Shown in pieces: positions 32,175 through 40,736 of a stretch of 64,000 bases of DNA. The stretch is from Streptomyces sp. SN-593 (GTDB taxonomy: Bacteria; Actinomycetota; Actinomycetes; Streptomycetales; Streptomycetaceae). Below the pieces are notes generated by a model. That model had not been told where the DNA came from and made no database searches. It saw only the letters and a program-made list of their open reading frames with translations. The position numbers and the translations under genes are program-made. Where the stretch lies: positions 6,390,001 to 6,454,000 of the forward strand of contig NZ_AP018365.1 of assembly GCF_016756395.1 (NCBI RefSeq). Reading direction: 5' to 3'. Each line of letters starts with the position of its first letter. Positions within the stretch are counted from its first letter, which is position 1.

Positions 32175-34775
32175 CTATCGGGCGAACGCGGGGTAGGTCT
32201 GCGGGTTGCGCGCGCCCATCTGCAGGAACCCGGCCTGGACGACGTCGACGAGCTGCTGCCCGGAGGTCAGCACGGAGCCCTGCACGGTGACGTGCACGGT
32301 CTGGGAGATGATCCGGGCCCCGCCGTAGGCGGCCGTGCCGAGCGACAGCGCGCTCACCCCGACGCCGGCGGCGCCGGCCGCGCCGGGCAGGGCCGCGGCG
32401 AGGCTGCCGACCGCGCGGTGGGCGACGGCCGCGTTGTCGGTGACGCCCTGGGCGATGCCCGCGGGAATCCACCGGCCGACCTGGTCGGCGAACTCCCTCG
32501 ACGGCGAGCCGATGCCGAGGAAGCCCTTGGCGCTGGACAGCGCGCTGTTGGCGAGGTGTCCGAGCTCGCTCTTGAGGGCGCCGCCGCTGTTGACGACGCC
32601 CTTGACGATCCCGTCGACGATCGCCTTGCCGATCTGCAGGAACTTGGTCCCGATGCCGCTGACGGCGTTGTACGCGCTGGTCAGACCGCTACTGATCGCG
32701 CTCTTGATCCGGGCGACGGTGGTGGTGATGGTGTGCCAGGCGGACGTGAGCGGCCCGGTCATGCGGTCCCGGATACTCGCCCAGATGGACGACGCGGTGC
32801 CGGCGATGGCGTGCCAGGCGGCCGCCAGCCACGCCGAGACGGTGTGCCACAGCGACTGCAGGCCCTTCCAGACCGCGGTCATCGGCGCGATGATCACCGC
32901 TCGGATCACGGACCAGACCGCTCGGGCACTGGCCACGATGCCGTTCCAGACCGCGGCGAAGAACCCCGTGATGCCGTTCCACACGGTGTGCACGGTGCCG
33001 AGGATCTGGGCGTGCCAGCGGTTCCAGATCGCCAGCAGCGCGGCGACCGGAGGCAGGAAGATCACCAGCAGCAGCGGCCACCAGCGGCGGAAGAACGCCG
33101 TGATGCCGTTCCACACGGTCGAGGTGGCCGAGGACACCCACCGCCAGCCGGCCACGATCGGATCGGCGACCGCGTGCCAGGCCGAGGCGAAGAACGCGGC
33201 GATGGCGTGCCAGGCGGACATGACCGCGCCGGAGATGGCCGACCAGACCGCGACGGTGGCGCCGGCGACGGCATCCCAGGCGAGCAGGATCATCCCGACG
33301 GCAGCAGCGGTGATGATCCTGATGCCGTCCCAGACCTGCCGCCAGTGCATCGCCAGCAGCACCACCGCGGCGACCAGCGCCATCACGCCGAGCACGATCC
33401 ACGTGACGGGGTTGACGGCGGCCGCGGCCGCCATCGAGTACAGCGCGGCGGTGGCCGCGGCCAGGGCGAAGACGAGGACGCCACCGATGACGACGGCAGC
33501 GGCGACCGCGGCGGAGTGGTGGCGGGTCAGCCACGCGGTGGCGGTGGCCAGGACCCCGATGATGCCCTGCACGTAGGGCATGAGGACTTGGCCGATCTGG
33601 ATGCCGAGGGCTTCCAGGGACGCCTTGGCCTGGGCGACCTTCTGGTTGAAGTTCTTCTGGACGTCGGCCCAGCCCTCGATCTCCTTGCCGCCGGCCTTGA
33701 CGTGCTCGGCGATGCCCGCGGTGTTCTTCTGGAAGTCGGCCATGTGCGGGCCGGTCAGCTGCAGCGCGCCCATCATCGACTTGGTGCCGCCGACCATCGT
33801 GGCCAGCGCGCCGATGTACGTCTGCTGGCTGGCGGGCAGGTCGGCCAGCACCTTCTGGAAGGCGGTCGCGCTGCCGGCGGCGCCCTGCAGCTTCTGGATG
33901 ACGACGGTGCCGGCCGGGCCCATGTGCGACTGGATGGCGTCGGTCAGGGTCGTCAGGGTCGCCGCAAGGCCCTTGGTGCCGAGTTCCTGGCCGACCTGGA
34001 CCGCGTTCAGGCCGAGGTTCTTCATCTCGTCCGCGGCTTTCGCGGACGGGTTGGACAGCATCCCGATGGTCTGCCGAAGGTAGGTCGCGGCCACCCGGGC
34101 CGGGGTGCCCTGGGCGGTCATGGTGGCCATCGCGCCCAACACCTCGTTGAGGCCGACCTTGGCGGCCGCCGAGGTCGGCAGGATGCTCGCCATGGACCCG
34201 GCGAGGTCTTCCAGGTTGGTCTTGCCCTCGGCCTCGGTGCCGATCAGGGCGTTCATGACCTGCGTGGCCGACCCGGCGCCGGTCTTGTAGGCGTTCATCG
34301 CCGTGGTCACGGCGTCGGTGGTGGTCTGCAGGTCGGCGTTGCCGACCTTCGCGCCCTCCGCCGCGACCCGCAGCACGTTCAGCGCGTCCGTGCCGTGGTA
34401 GGACGCGGACTCGATCGTGTACAGGCCCTGGGTCAGTTCGGCGGTGCCCTGGCCGACCTGGCCGGCCATCGCCAGCACGCCGTTGCTGACGGTCTTCATG
34501 TTGGCGGCGGCCTCGCCCGCGCCGGTCCGCACGCGGGTCATCTGCTGCTGGAAGTCGCCCGCCATCTCGACGGTCTTCTTCGCGGTCTCCGCCGCGGCGA
34601 CGCCTAGGCCGAGGATTGCGGCCTTGCCGAGCATCCCGGTCTTGGCGAAGGCGCCGGCGCCCTGGGCGTCGACGGTCGCGAGCTCGGTCTCGACGCCGGC
34701 GATTGCGGTCTTGACGCCGGTGGTCTTGCCCAGGAACTCGATGAAGACGGGGGGCAGGGCACCCACGACGGCCAC
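32175..34775 (-). CDS. Tail tape measure protein
   Basis: 866 residues from GTG 34775. The N-terminal third has the TMP scaffold (MTRVRTGAGEAAANMKTVSN; GLYTIESASYHGTDALNVLR). Hydrophobic segments lie near residues 400-500, then Trp-rich repeats (VWNGITGFFAAVWNGIVASA and many relatives) and a C-terminal Ser/Gly region. Length sets tail length: at about 0.15 nm per residue, a tail near 130 nm is expected. It is preceded by the chaperone genes and a gp10-like gene. Confidence 0.9.
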   Translation of the reverse strand: MAVVGALPPVFIEFLGKTTGVKTAIAGVETELATVDAQGAGAFAKTGMLGKAAILGLGVAAAETAKKTVEMAGDFQQQMTRVRTGAGEAAANMKTVSNGVLAMAGQVGQGTAELTQGLYTIESASYHGTDALNVLRVAAEGAKVGNADLQTTTDAVTTAMNAYKTGAGSATQVMNALIGTEAEGKTNLEDLAGSMASILPTSAAAKVGLNEVLGAMATMTAQGTPARVAATYLRQTIGMLSNPSAKAADEMKNLGLNAVQVGQELGTKGLAATLTTLTDAIQSHMGPAGTVVIQKLQGAAGSATAFQKVLADLPASQQTYIGALATMVGGTKSMMGALQLTGPHMADFQKNTAGIAEHVKAGGKEIEGWADVQKNFNQKVAQAKASLEALGIQIGQVLMPYVQGIIGVLATATAWLTRHHSAAVAAAVVIGGVLVFALAAATAALYSMAAAAAVNPVTWIVLGVMALVAAVVLLAMHWRQVWDGIRIITAAAVGMILLAWDAVAGATVAVWSAISGAVMSAWHAIAAFFASAWHAVADPIVAGWRWVSSATSTVWNGITAFFRRWWPLLLVIFLPPVAALLAIWNRWHAQILGTVHTVWNGITGFFAAVWNGIVASARAVWSVIRAVIIAPMTAVWKGLQSLWHTVSAWLAAAWHAIAGTASSIWASIRDRMTGPLTSAWHTITTTVARIKSAISSGLTSAYNAVSGIGTKFLQIGKAIVDGIVKGVVNSGGALKSELGHLANSALSSAKGFLGIGSPSREFADQVGRWIPAGIAQGVTDNAAVAHRAVGSLAAALPGAAGAAGVGVSALSLGTAAYGGARIISQTVHVTVQGSVLTSGQQLVDVVQAGFLQMGARNPQTYPAFAR

Positions 34776-34799
34776 CCCCTGTCTGTGCTGGTCAGGTGG

Positions 34800-35273
34800 T
34801 CATCTGGTGGCCTTCGCCCAGGCCGTGTTCCATACGGCGGCCATCTTCGGTTCGGCCTTGCGCAGCCCCGGCTTGAAGTACGGGTACTGGCCCTCCAGGC
34901 GCTTCTTGTAGAGGTTGCGCACCCCCGCGCCGACGCCGACACCGCCCTGGAAGCCGCCGCCGGGGAGCGGTTTGGGGCGCCGCACCCCGCCGACCCCGCG
35001 CGACAGGGTGCCGGTCAGCCGGCCCGGGCCGCCGGACTTGCTCACGTGGTGCGGCGACAGGTTCAGCGACACCGTGTCGCCGGTGCGGCCGGACGCGCCG
35101 CGGTGGTCCCACCGCGGCCGGCCCCGCAGCCCCGCCTTGATGCTCGACTTCGCCAGGGCCTGGGTGGCCTTCAACGCCTTGAGGGTGGCGAGGTCGATCT
35201 CCTTGGTTATCGCCGCGAGGCTGCCGCGGACTTCCTTCACGCCGGTGACGCGCACTCCGATCGACTCAGCCAC
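34800..35273 (-). CDS. HK97 gp10-like tail-completion protein (tentative)
   Basis: 157 residues from GTG 35273, overlapping the stop of the frameshifted chaperone. VRVTGVKEVRGSLAAITKEI and an amphipathic helix with basic loop RGRPRWDHRGASGRTGD, plus the end YPYFKPGLRKAEPKM, resemble the gp10/neck family (G-x-R at the loop, PFL-x-PAL near the C-terminus). That family normally lies between connector and tail terminator; here it sits between chaperone and tape measure, so either the assignment or the synteny is unusual. Confidence 0.5.
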   Translation of the reverse strand: MAESIGVRVTGVKEVRGSLAAITKEIDLATLKALKATQALAKSSIKAGLRGRPRWDHRGASGRTGDTVSLNLSPHHVSKSGGPGRLTGTLSRGVGGVRRPKPLPGGGFQGGVGVGAGVRNLYKKRLEGQYPYFKPGLRKAEPKMAAVWNTAWAKATR

Positions 35274-35471
35274 GGGCGGCCCTCTTCTCCAGGTTGGCGC
35301 GGGCTCGGGCCACGGTGTCGTCGACCGCCAGCAGCCAGTCCAGGCGCACCGCGGGCTGCTCGTCGAGTTCGGCCGGCGTGCAGTGCATGAGGCTGATCAG
35401 CCGCCATTCCCGGAACTCCTCGGACGGCAGCTCGGCCGGGTCGTACTCGAACAGCCCCTCCAGCTGGCCCC
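35266..35471 (-). CDS. Tail assembly chaperone extension in -1 frame (gpT-like), made by ribosomal frameshift
   Basis: An open -1 frame continues without a stop to TGA at 35266-35268, encoding LQRLRGQLEGLFEYDPAELP, then FREWRLISLMHCTPAELDEQ and VRLDWLLAVDD. It has no suitable start codon of its own, and its sequence resembles the second half of actinophage chaperones. The fused product would run from 35930 to 35266. I found no perfect X-XXY-YYZ slippery heptamer near the overlap; GGG-CCC or TCC-CCT codons are candidates. Confidence 0.7.
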
Positions 35472-35930
35472 TCAGTCGCTGGAGGGCCCGGTAGGGGACC
35501 CGGGCGCCGGCGTCGGGTCGAAGTTCGGGTTCAGCGCGTTCTGGTACGGCGCGACGGCCTGCCGCAGCGCGTCCAGGGCGGGCCCGGGCAGGTCCAGGAC
35601 CCCGTCGACGGTGACGGCGAAGTCCCAGGACCAGCCGCGGGTGACAGCGACGACCAGGGCGTCCTGCAGCTCCTCCAGGACGTCGAACGCGTCCCCCATC
35701 GAGGCCGCCAGGGCCAGCTGCTGGGCCTGCGTCATCTCGCTGCCGTCGGCGGTCGCGGCGTTGCCGGCCTGCACGGCGTTCATGAACTCCGGGAAGCTGG
35801 TGAGCTTCGCGGACAGGCGCTTGATGGGGCGCCGCATCCGCTCGGTGATGTCCGAGACGGGGCGCAGGTCCGCCCAGCCGCCGGGCAGCTCCACGCGGTG
35901 CGCCTGGGTCGGGTCGAGGGTGGTGGCCAT
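35472..35930 (-). CDS. Tail assembly chaperone, short product (gpG-like)
   Basis: 152 residues. Mostly helical (ITERMRRPIKRLSAKLTSFP; QLALAASMGDAFDVLEELQD) with a Pro-rich end (NPNFDPTPAPGSPTGPSSD). It sits between the tail tube and tape measure genes, the position of lambda gpG, which binds the tape measure during tail assembly. The reading frame ends at 35472, while the -1 frame stays open for another 200 bp. Confidence 0.8.
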   Translation of the reverse strand: MATTLDPTQAHRVELPGGWADLRPVSDITERMRRPIKRLSAKLTSFPEFMNAVQAGNAATADGSEMTQAQQLALAASMGDAFDVLEELQDALVVAVTRGWSWDFAVTVDGVLDLPGPALDALRQAVAPYQNALNPNFDPTPAPGSPTGPSSD

Positions 35931-35943
35931 GAGGGCGTTGTCC

Positions 35944-36909
35944 TTACGTGTAGGTGGAGGCGGCGACCGCGTTGGTCAGCGTCGCCTTGATCGGGGAGTA
36001 GCCGCCGGAGGTGCCGGCGTCCGTGGTGTTCGCCAGGGCCTCGTAGTCGACGGACAGCTCGATGTAGTCCTTGCCGCGGCCGATCTCGGCGGCCGTGTAC
36101 GCCGCCTTGCTCATGTGCAGGCCGACCGCGACCGCGGCCGCGCCGGCGCCCTGGCTGTAGGTGATGTCCAGGGGCGGCTTGGAGTTGTTGAGGTAGTTCA
36201 GGTAGTGGGTGTCGTCCTCCATCACCAGCGTGAGCTTCCCGGAGACCGACAGCGGGCCAGCCCACAGCGCGTAGGGGGCCTGGGTGCCGTCGGAGGTGTG
36301 GACGACGGTGATGTCCCGCTTGAGGGTGCACTCCCCGTCGGTGACGAACGCCGCGCTGCTGCCGCCGATGGAGATCTGCCCGACCCAGCCGGCCAGCGGC
36401 GGCACCCCGGTGTAGGAGGGGACCGGCGCGTCGGCGGTGGTGGAAGCGAGCGCGGTTGCCTTCGCGGAGTAGGTCAGCATCCCGTCGCCGGAGAACTTGA
36501 TGCCGACCTCGGAGAACATCAGGCCGGCGAACTGCCGGGTGGCGATCGTGTAGAAGTCGGAGAGGGTGTACGACGGGGGCTGACCGTTGCCGGAGTTGAG
36601 CAGCGACATGGTGTGCGTGTACGGGGCGGCGGCGCCGGTGGTGGCGATGTCGCCGAGGATGCCGGCGAGCATCCAGCCGGCGGTGTCGGGGAACACGTCG
36701 CCGTCGAATCCGTACTCCGACCAGATCGGACCGGCGATCTTGTCATACGTCTGGACCATGGAGCCGCGCATGCCCTGGTCGTCCAGGAGCGTCAGCTTGT
36801 CGCTGGGGCTCATGGTCTTGACCGGGATGAACGCGGTCGCGTCGACGGCCTCGCCGGCGGTGGTCTCCAGGCCGATGCCGAGGAACGACCGGAATGTGGG
36901 CTGGGGCAT
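35944..36909 (-). CDS. Major tail tube protein
   Basis: 321 residues from ATG 36909. FRSFLGIGLETTAGEAVDAT and FIPVKTMSPSDKLTLLDDQG at the N-terminus, then beta-rich domains with GYSPIKATLTNAV at the end, fit the long actinophage tail tube family. It precedes the chaperone and tape measure genes, giving the conserved tail-module order. Confidence 0.85.
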   Translation of the reverse strand: MPQPTFRSFLGIGLETTAGEAVDATAFIPVKTMSPSDKLTLLDDQGMRGSMVQTYDKIAGPIWSEYGFDGDVFPDTAGWMLAGILGDIATTGAAAPYTHTMSLLNSGNGQPPSYTLSDFYTIATRQFAGLMFSEVGIKFSGDGMLTYSAKATALASTTADAPVPSYTGVPPLAGWVGQISIGGSSAAFVTDGECTLKRDITVVHTSDGTQAPYALWAGPLSVSGKLTLVMEDDTHYLNYLNNSKPPLDITYSQGAGAAAVAVGLHMSKAAYTAAEIGRGKDYIELSVDYEALANTTDAGTSGGYSPIKATLTNAVAASTYT

Positions 36910-36912
36910 CGC

Positions 36913-37212
36913 TCACGCCTCCTTCGGGGTGTCGGCCGGGGCGGCCTCGTCGGGCGCCGGCGGCGTGGGCGCGGCCGGCGCGGCGGTCTTCTTCGCGGCG
37001 GCCGGCGGCGTGGCCGGCTCCCAGCGGCCATCGGTCGGGGCGTAGCGGGTACCGGCGGGCACGGGAGCGGGCGGGGTGCCGTCGGCGGGCGGCGCGGGCC
37101 GCTCGTCGAACTGGGCGACCGTGGGGCCGCCGTCGGCGCCGGCCGGGACCGCGGTCAGGCCGAGCGTGGGGTAGGTCCGGGCGTCCAGGCCCGTGTAGCG
37201 GTACTCGGGCAC
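36913..37212 (-). CDS. Small phage protein, Pro/Ala-rich C-terminus
   Basis: 99 residues. A structured N-terminus (YRYTGLDARTYPTLGLTAVP, then AGTRYAPTDGRWEPA) is followed by a low-complexity Ala/Pro/Lys tail (about 68-99). Lies between tail terminator and tail tube genes. Possibly a tail or head accessory protein; function not recognised. Confidence 0.65.
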   Translation of the reverse strand: MPEYRYTGLDARTYPTLGLTAVPAGADGGPTVAQFDERPAPPADGTPPAPVPAGTRYAPTDGRWEPATPPAAAKKTAAPAAPTPPAPDEAAPADTPKEA

Positions 37213-37230
37213 GGCGGCCCTCCTTGCGGG

Positions 37231-37704
37231 TCAGATGCGGGCGTAGCACTCGACGGCGAACGTCACGACGGTGTGTCGGCCGAGGTTGTCGGAGTCCCAT
37301 TCACCCTCGGTCTGCGAGGTGGTGGGGCGCGCGACCAGCACCGCGCCGCCCAGCGTCGGGTCGGTGCGGACGATCGCGCAGGTCTGGTCGAGCAGGGTGC
37401 TCGCGCGGTCGAACACCGCGGCCGGGTCGTCACCGCCGCGGAAGCAGTCGATCGTGACCGCGATCGAGTACCGCTCATCGAGCCAGCCCTTGCCGCCGCC
37501 GCCCACCACGCTGTTGACGTCGAGGGTCCGGGTGACCAGCCCCACGGCGATGATGTCCTCGGGCTCGTTGGGGCCGGGCACGTCGTAGCAGATCAGCAGC
37601 GAGGCCCGCGCGTTGTCGGGGTCGGGCGCGATCTGGGCGGTGAACTGCTCGAACAGCCAGCGGCGGGCGGCCGGCGCCGTCGAGACCGGGATGGGCGTGC
37701 TCAT
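37231..37704 (-). CDS. Tail terminator-like protein
   Basis: 157 residues from ATG 37704, overlapping the connector stop (ATGA). RRWLFEQFTAQIAPDP, VGLVTRTLDVNSVVGGGGKG and YSIAVTIDCFRGGDDPAAVF form the alpha/beta pattern of the small tail terminator family, which caps the tail tube and joins it to the head. Order connector-terminator-tube supports this. Confidence 0.72.
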   Translation of the reverse strand: MSTPIPVSTAPAARRWLFEQFTAQIAPDPDNARASLLICYDVPGPNEPEDIIAVGLVTRTLDVNSVVGGGGKGWLDERYSIAVTIDCFRGGDDPAAVFDRASTLLDQTCAIVRTDPTLGGAVLVARPTTSQTEGEWDSDNLGRHTVVTFAVECYARI

Positions 37705-38597
37705 GCGACCCCCGGCGGCCGCTTGAAGGGCTTCCACAGCTCCAGCACCCGGTTGGGCAGCGCGAACCCGGCGGGGGCCGGCCCGGACCCCTCGTCGAGG
37801 GCGCCGGACCCGGCGAACCGGGACCGGCCGCCTTGCTGCGTGAGCTGCCACAGGTGCCGGATCAACTCCAGCGCGCCCAGCCGCACGGAGAACGGGACCG
37901 CGCCGGCCCGGCCCGCGGTGTACACGACCTTCACGTTGTTCCGGCCCGGCGCGAACGCGATGGCGTCGCCGACCGCGCGGCGGGTGATCGTGCCGCGGTC
38001 GAGGTCGAGCGTGTAGCCGTAGGAGTCCATCGCGGCCTGGCCCAGCGGCTGTTCGGTGAGCACGTAGGTCGAGGCGGCGATGTACTCGGTGACCGACGCC
38101 ACCGCGCTGATCGGCTGCCAGTCCAGCGAGATGGTGCGGCGGCCGCCGTTGTGCCACTCGGTGTGCACTTCCGGCAGGACCGGCCCGACCACGTCCCGGG
38201 CCAGGTCCGCGGCGGCCAGGATGAACCCCTGCAGCTCGTCGTCCTGGCGGTTGTCGCCCGGGGAGAGGTTCAGGTGCGCCTTGACCGACGCGAGGTCGAC
38301 CAGCTGCTCCACGCCGGCCGGACGGACCTGGAACTGGCTCTCGTCCGCCCAGGAGATCCCGGTACCGGTGGCGCTCCACCGCACCAGCCACACCCCGGGC
38401 ACGTTCACCGCGGGCACGACCGCGGTGAACACGCCGCCGCCGGCGGCTGCCGGGGCGGGACTGGTGGGGGCGCCGGCCGGGTCGGTGACCGTGACGGTCA
38501 CCGCCAGGTCGTCGACCACCGCGGGGTCGCCGTCGGCGTCGACCACCGCGGCGCGCAGCCCGACGTCCTGGCCGGGCACGTACACCAGCGCCACCAC
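37701..38597 (-). CDS. Head-tail connector (gp6-like) with N-terminal Ig-like domain
   Basis: 298 residues from GTG or ATG near 38597. Residues about 1-95 are beta-rich and Ig-like (VYVPGQDVGLRAAVVDADGD; GGGVFTAVVPAVNVPGVWLV). From about 97 on is a helical head-tail adaptor domain: LVDLASVKAHLNLSPGDN, QDDELQGFILAAADLARDVV, followed by TVYVTxEx-like strands (ISLDWQPISAVASVTEYI). Connectors join the portal to the neck. The Ig-like fusion suggests a capsid-surface decoration function as well; this is inference. Confidence 0.75.
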   Translation of the reverse strand: MVALVYVPGQDVGLRAAVVDADGDPAVVDDLAVTVTVTDPAGAPTSPAPAAAGGGVFTAVVPAVNVPGVWLVRWSATGTGISWADESQFQVRPAGVEQLVDLASVKAHLNLSPGDNRQDDELQGFILAAADLARDVVGPVLPEVHTEWHNGGRRTISLDWQPISAVASVTEYIAASTYVLTEQPLGQAAMDSYGYTLDLDRGTITRRAVGDAIAFAPGRNNVKVVYTAGRAGAVPFSVRLGALELIRHLWQLTQQGGRSRFAGSGALDEGSGPAPAGFALPNRVLELWKPFKRPPGVA

Positions 38598-38607
38598 GTC
38601 GGTCCCC

Positions 38608-39072
38608 CTACTTCTTGGCGGTCTGCTCGGGCGCCTTCGCCGCGGCCGCCGTGCGCTTGCGGCCCGCGGCCGTCGACGGCTCGGACTCGTCCCCGACTCC
38701 GAGGTGTTCGCGCAGCCGGCGCTGCTGCAGCTGGTTCGCGGCGGCCATCGCCCGGCCGCGGGCCTCAGCGAGCGCGGCGCGGGCGGCCGGGTCGGTCGGG
38801 TCGGCCTCGCCGGCGGCGTCGGCGTCCAGCGCGGTCCGCAGCACGCGGGCGGCCACTGCGGCGTCGCCCGCCCGCCCGTCGGCGCCCTGCTCTGCCAGGT
38901 CCGCGGACTCCGCCTCCAGGCCGTCGGCGGCCTCGCCGAGGTCGGTACGGATGCGCTCGATCGCGGCCTCGATGGCCGAGGCGTCGTCCTTGCGCTGCTC
39001 GCGGCGCGGCCCGGTCGTGACGGTGCTCAGCTCGGCGCGCAGCCCGCGCAGTTCTGCGATGCGGTCATGCAT
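38608..39072 (-). CDS. Coiled-coil phage head-region protein
   Basis: 154 residues from ATG 39072. Almost wholly helical, charged and Ala-rich (MHDRIAELRGLRAELSTVTT; AIEAAIERIRTDLGEAADGL), with a Lys/Ala-rich tail (RKRTAAAAKAPEQTAKK). Located between capsid and connector genes, where scaffold-like or decoration proteins can occur; HK97-type phages often use the capsid delta domain instead. Function unknown. Confidence 0.6.
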   Translation of the reverse strand: MHDRIAELRGLRAELSTVTTGPRREQRKDDASAIEAAIERIRTDLGEAADGLEAESADLAEQGADGRAGDAAVAARVLRTALDADAAGEADPTDPAARAALAEARGRAMAAANQLQQRRLREHLGVGDESEPSTAAGRKRTAAAAKAPEQTAKK

Positions 39073-39143
39073 GGGTGGTCCTTCCGGGACGGTGGTGCCC
39101 GGCCCGCCGCACCCTCGAACGGCGGCCCGGGAGCGGGGGCCGG

Positions 39144-40607
39144 TCAGAAACCGGTCGGGGCGACCAGGCCGGTACCGGAGATGACGGAGATCGTCTCCGG
39201 GCGCCGGTCGGGCATGAACGCCGCGTAGTTGTAGACCTGGAAGCGGACCTGCAGCGTGCCGGACAGGATCTCGGTCAGGACGCGGGTGCGCATCGAGCCC
39301 TCCCACAGGAACAGGTCGGAGGTGCGCATCGTGGCGATGCGGTCCTCGTTGGTGCCCGTGCCGAGGGTGGAGGGGATGTTCCCGTCGGCCAGCAGCGGGA
39401 ACTGCAGCACGCGGCCAACCGGGCCCTCGACGTCGCCGCCGGTCTGCAGCGCCAGCGGGTTGAAGGGGGCCTGGGTCTCCGGGAGGATGAACGGCCGGTT
39501 CTGGTCGTCGAGCTGGGCGGCCATCCAGAACCAGCGGCTCGGGGTGAGGAACACCGCGGACGGCATCACCTTCCGCTTGGTCGCGGACTGGCTGAGCGCC
39601 TGCATCATCGGGGTGTACAGCTCCGGCAGCGTCGGCGTCTCGGAGGTGTAGGTGATCGCGTTGATGCCCGTCACGTTCAGGGCGCCCTTGAGCTGCCCGT
39701 TGTTGCCGGTGCCGGTCCAGCACTGGGTGTCCAGCTGCATGTTGTAGTCGGCGATCAGGTCCGCGAAGGTGATCTCGTCGAACCCGGCCGGGGACTGGTC
39801 GAGCAGCTGCATCGCGACGTCCTGCTGGCCGGCCAGCGTCCGCACCGGCGCGGTGACGTAGGTGTCCGTCAGGTCCTGGCTGGTGACCGCGGCGGCGTCG
39901 GCGGTCTGCACACCGACCTTGGTGCCGGTGGCGACCTTGGGCACGTTGATGCTGTCGGTGCCGGGCGGCAGCTCCATGTTCCGCACGGTGTTCGCGAAGG
40001 TCCGGCCGAACCGGGGCAGGTCGATGTAGTCGTCGACCAGCCACAGCGGCGGCACGAAGTACCCGCCCTGGCCGTCGGTCCGGTTGGGGTTGACGCGCTT
40101 CTCGAAGATCGTGCCCCGCCCGCGGCTGCGCACGACCTTGTCCAGGTCGTCGCGGTCGCGCTCGGCGGCCTTCTGCCGGGCGCGCTCCCGCTTGGGGAAC
40201 TCCACGTTCATCTCCTGGCCGTGCCGCTGCAGGCGCGCGGCCGCGGCGGCCACGCCGCCGTCGGCGTCGCCCCGGTTGAGCTGCATCCGGGCCAGGTCCA
40301 GGAAGTAGGAGTGCCCGGAGCCGCGCTCGTAGGTCAGCGGCTCGGAGCGCACCTCGACCTCCGGCTTGAGGTCGTAGCGGCGGCGGGTCTCCTCGGCGGC
40401 CTGGTCGCCGCGCAGCTGCTCGTCCAGCTCCGCGATGCGCAGGTCGATTTCGGCGATCTCACCCTTGCCGGCCTCGAAGTCGCGCCGCTCGTCGTCGGTG
40501 AGCTTGTTGCGCTTGTCGTTCTGGACCTTCTCCAGGAGAGCGTCGAGCGTCTTGCGCTTCGCGGCACGCGTCTCCTGGAGGCTCTTGATCATCTCCGCGA
40601 TGTCCAC
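39144..40607 (-). CDS. HK97-fold major capsid protein with N-terminal delta (scaffold) domain
   Basis: 487 residues from GTG 40607, chosen because GAGGAGG lies 7 bp upstream; the longer open frame to 40706 has poor coding character. Residues about 1-110 are coiled coil (MIKSLQETRAAKRKTLDALL; AEIDLRIAELDEQLRGDQAA), the delta domain removed by the upstream protease. The HK97 fold follows: TFANTVRNMELPPGTDSINV, AMQLLDQSPAGFDEITFADL, KVMPSAVFLTPSRWFWMAA and FQVYNYAAFMPDRRPE. The 136 bp between this gene and the protease contain no gene. Confidence 0.93.
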   Translation of the reverse strand: MDIAEMIKSLQETRAAKRKTLDALLEKVQNDKRNKLTDDERRDFEAGKGEIAEIDLRIAELDEQLRGDQAAEETRRRYDLKPEVEVRSEPLTYERGSGHSYFLDLARMQLNRGDADGGVAAAAARLQRHGQEMNVEFPKRERARQKAAERDRDDLDKVVRSRGRGTIFEKRVNPNRTDGQGGYFVPPLWLVDDYIDLPRFGRTFANTVRNMELPPGTDSINVPKVATGTKVGVQTADAAAVTSQDLTDTYVTAPVRTLAGQQDVAMQLLDQSPAGFDEITFADLIADYNMQLDTQCWTGTGNNGQLKGALNVTGINAITYTSETPTLPELYTPMMQALSQSATKRKVMPSAVFLTPSRWFWMAAQLDDQNRPFILPETQAPFNPLALQTGGDVEGPVGRVLQFPLLADGNIPSTLGTGTNEDRIATMRTSDLFLWEGSMRTRVLTEILSGTLQVRFQVYNYAAFMPDRRPETISVISGTGLVAPTGF

Positions 40608-40736
40608 GCGGGGCCTCCTCGCAGGTGTGGGTGTGGGCGTGCCTGACGTGCTCGGGTGGTGGCCCGGGTGGTGCCCCGTGGGGGTCCGGCGCGGGCTCCG
40701 GCGCAAGGGTGGCCAGGCGAGGGGTGGTTCAGGCGG

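Noticed and set aside
29046..34607. A 1853-codon open frame on the plus strand across the tail genes
   Set aside because: It is the antisense shadow of the minus-strand tail proteins, produced by high third-position GC. The minus-strand proteins show real domains and this one does not.
34915..38016. A 1033-codon plus-strand frame in the head-tail region
   Set aside because: Low-complexity Gly/Val/Arg composition and complete overlap with recognisable minus-strand phage genes.
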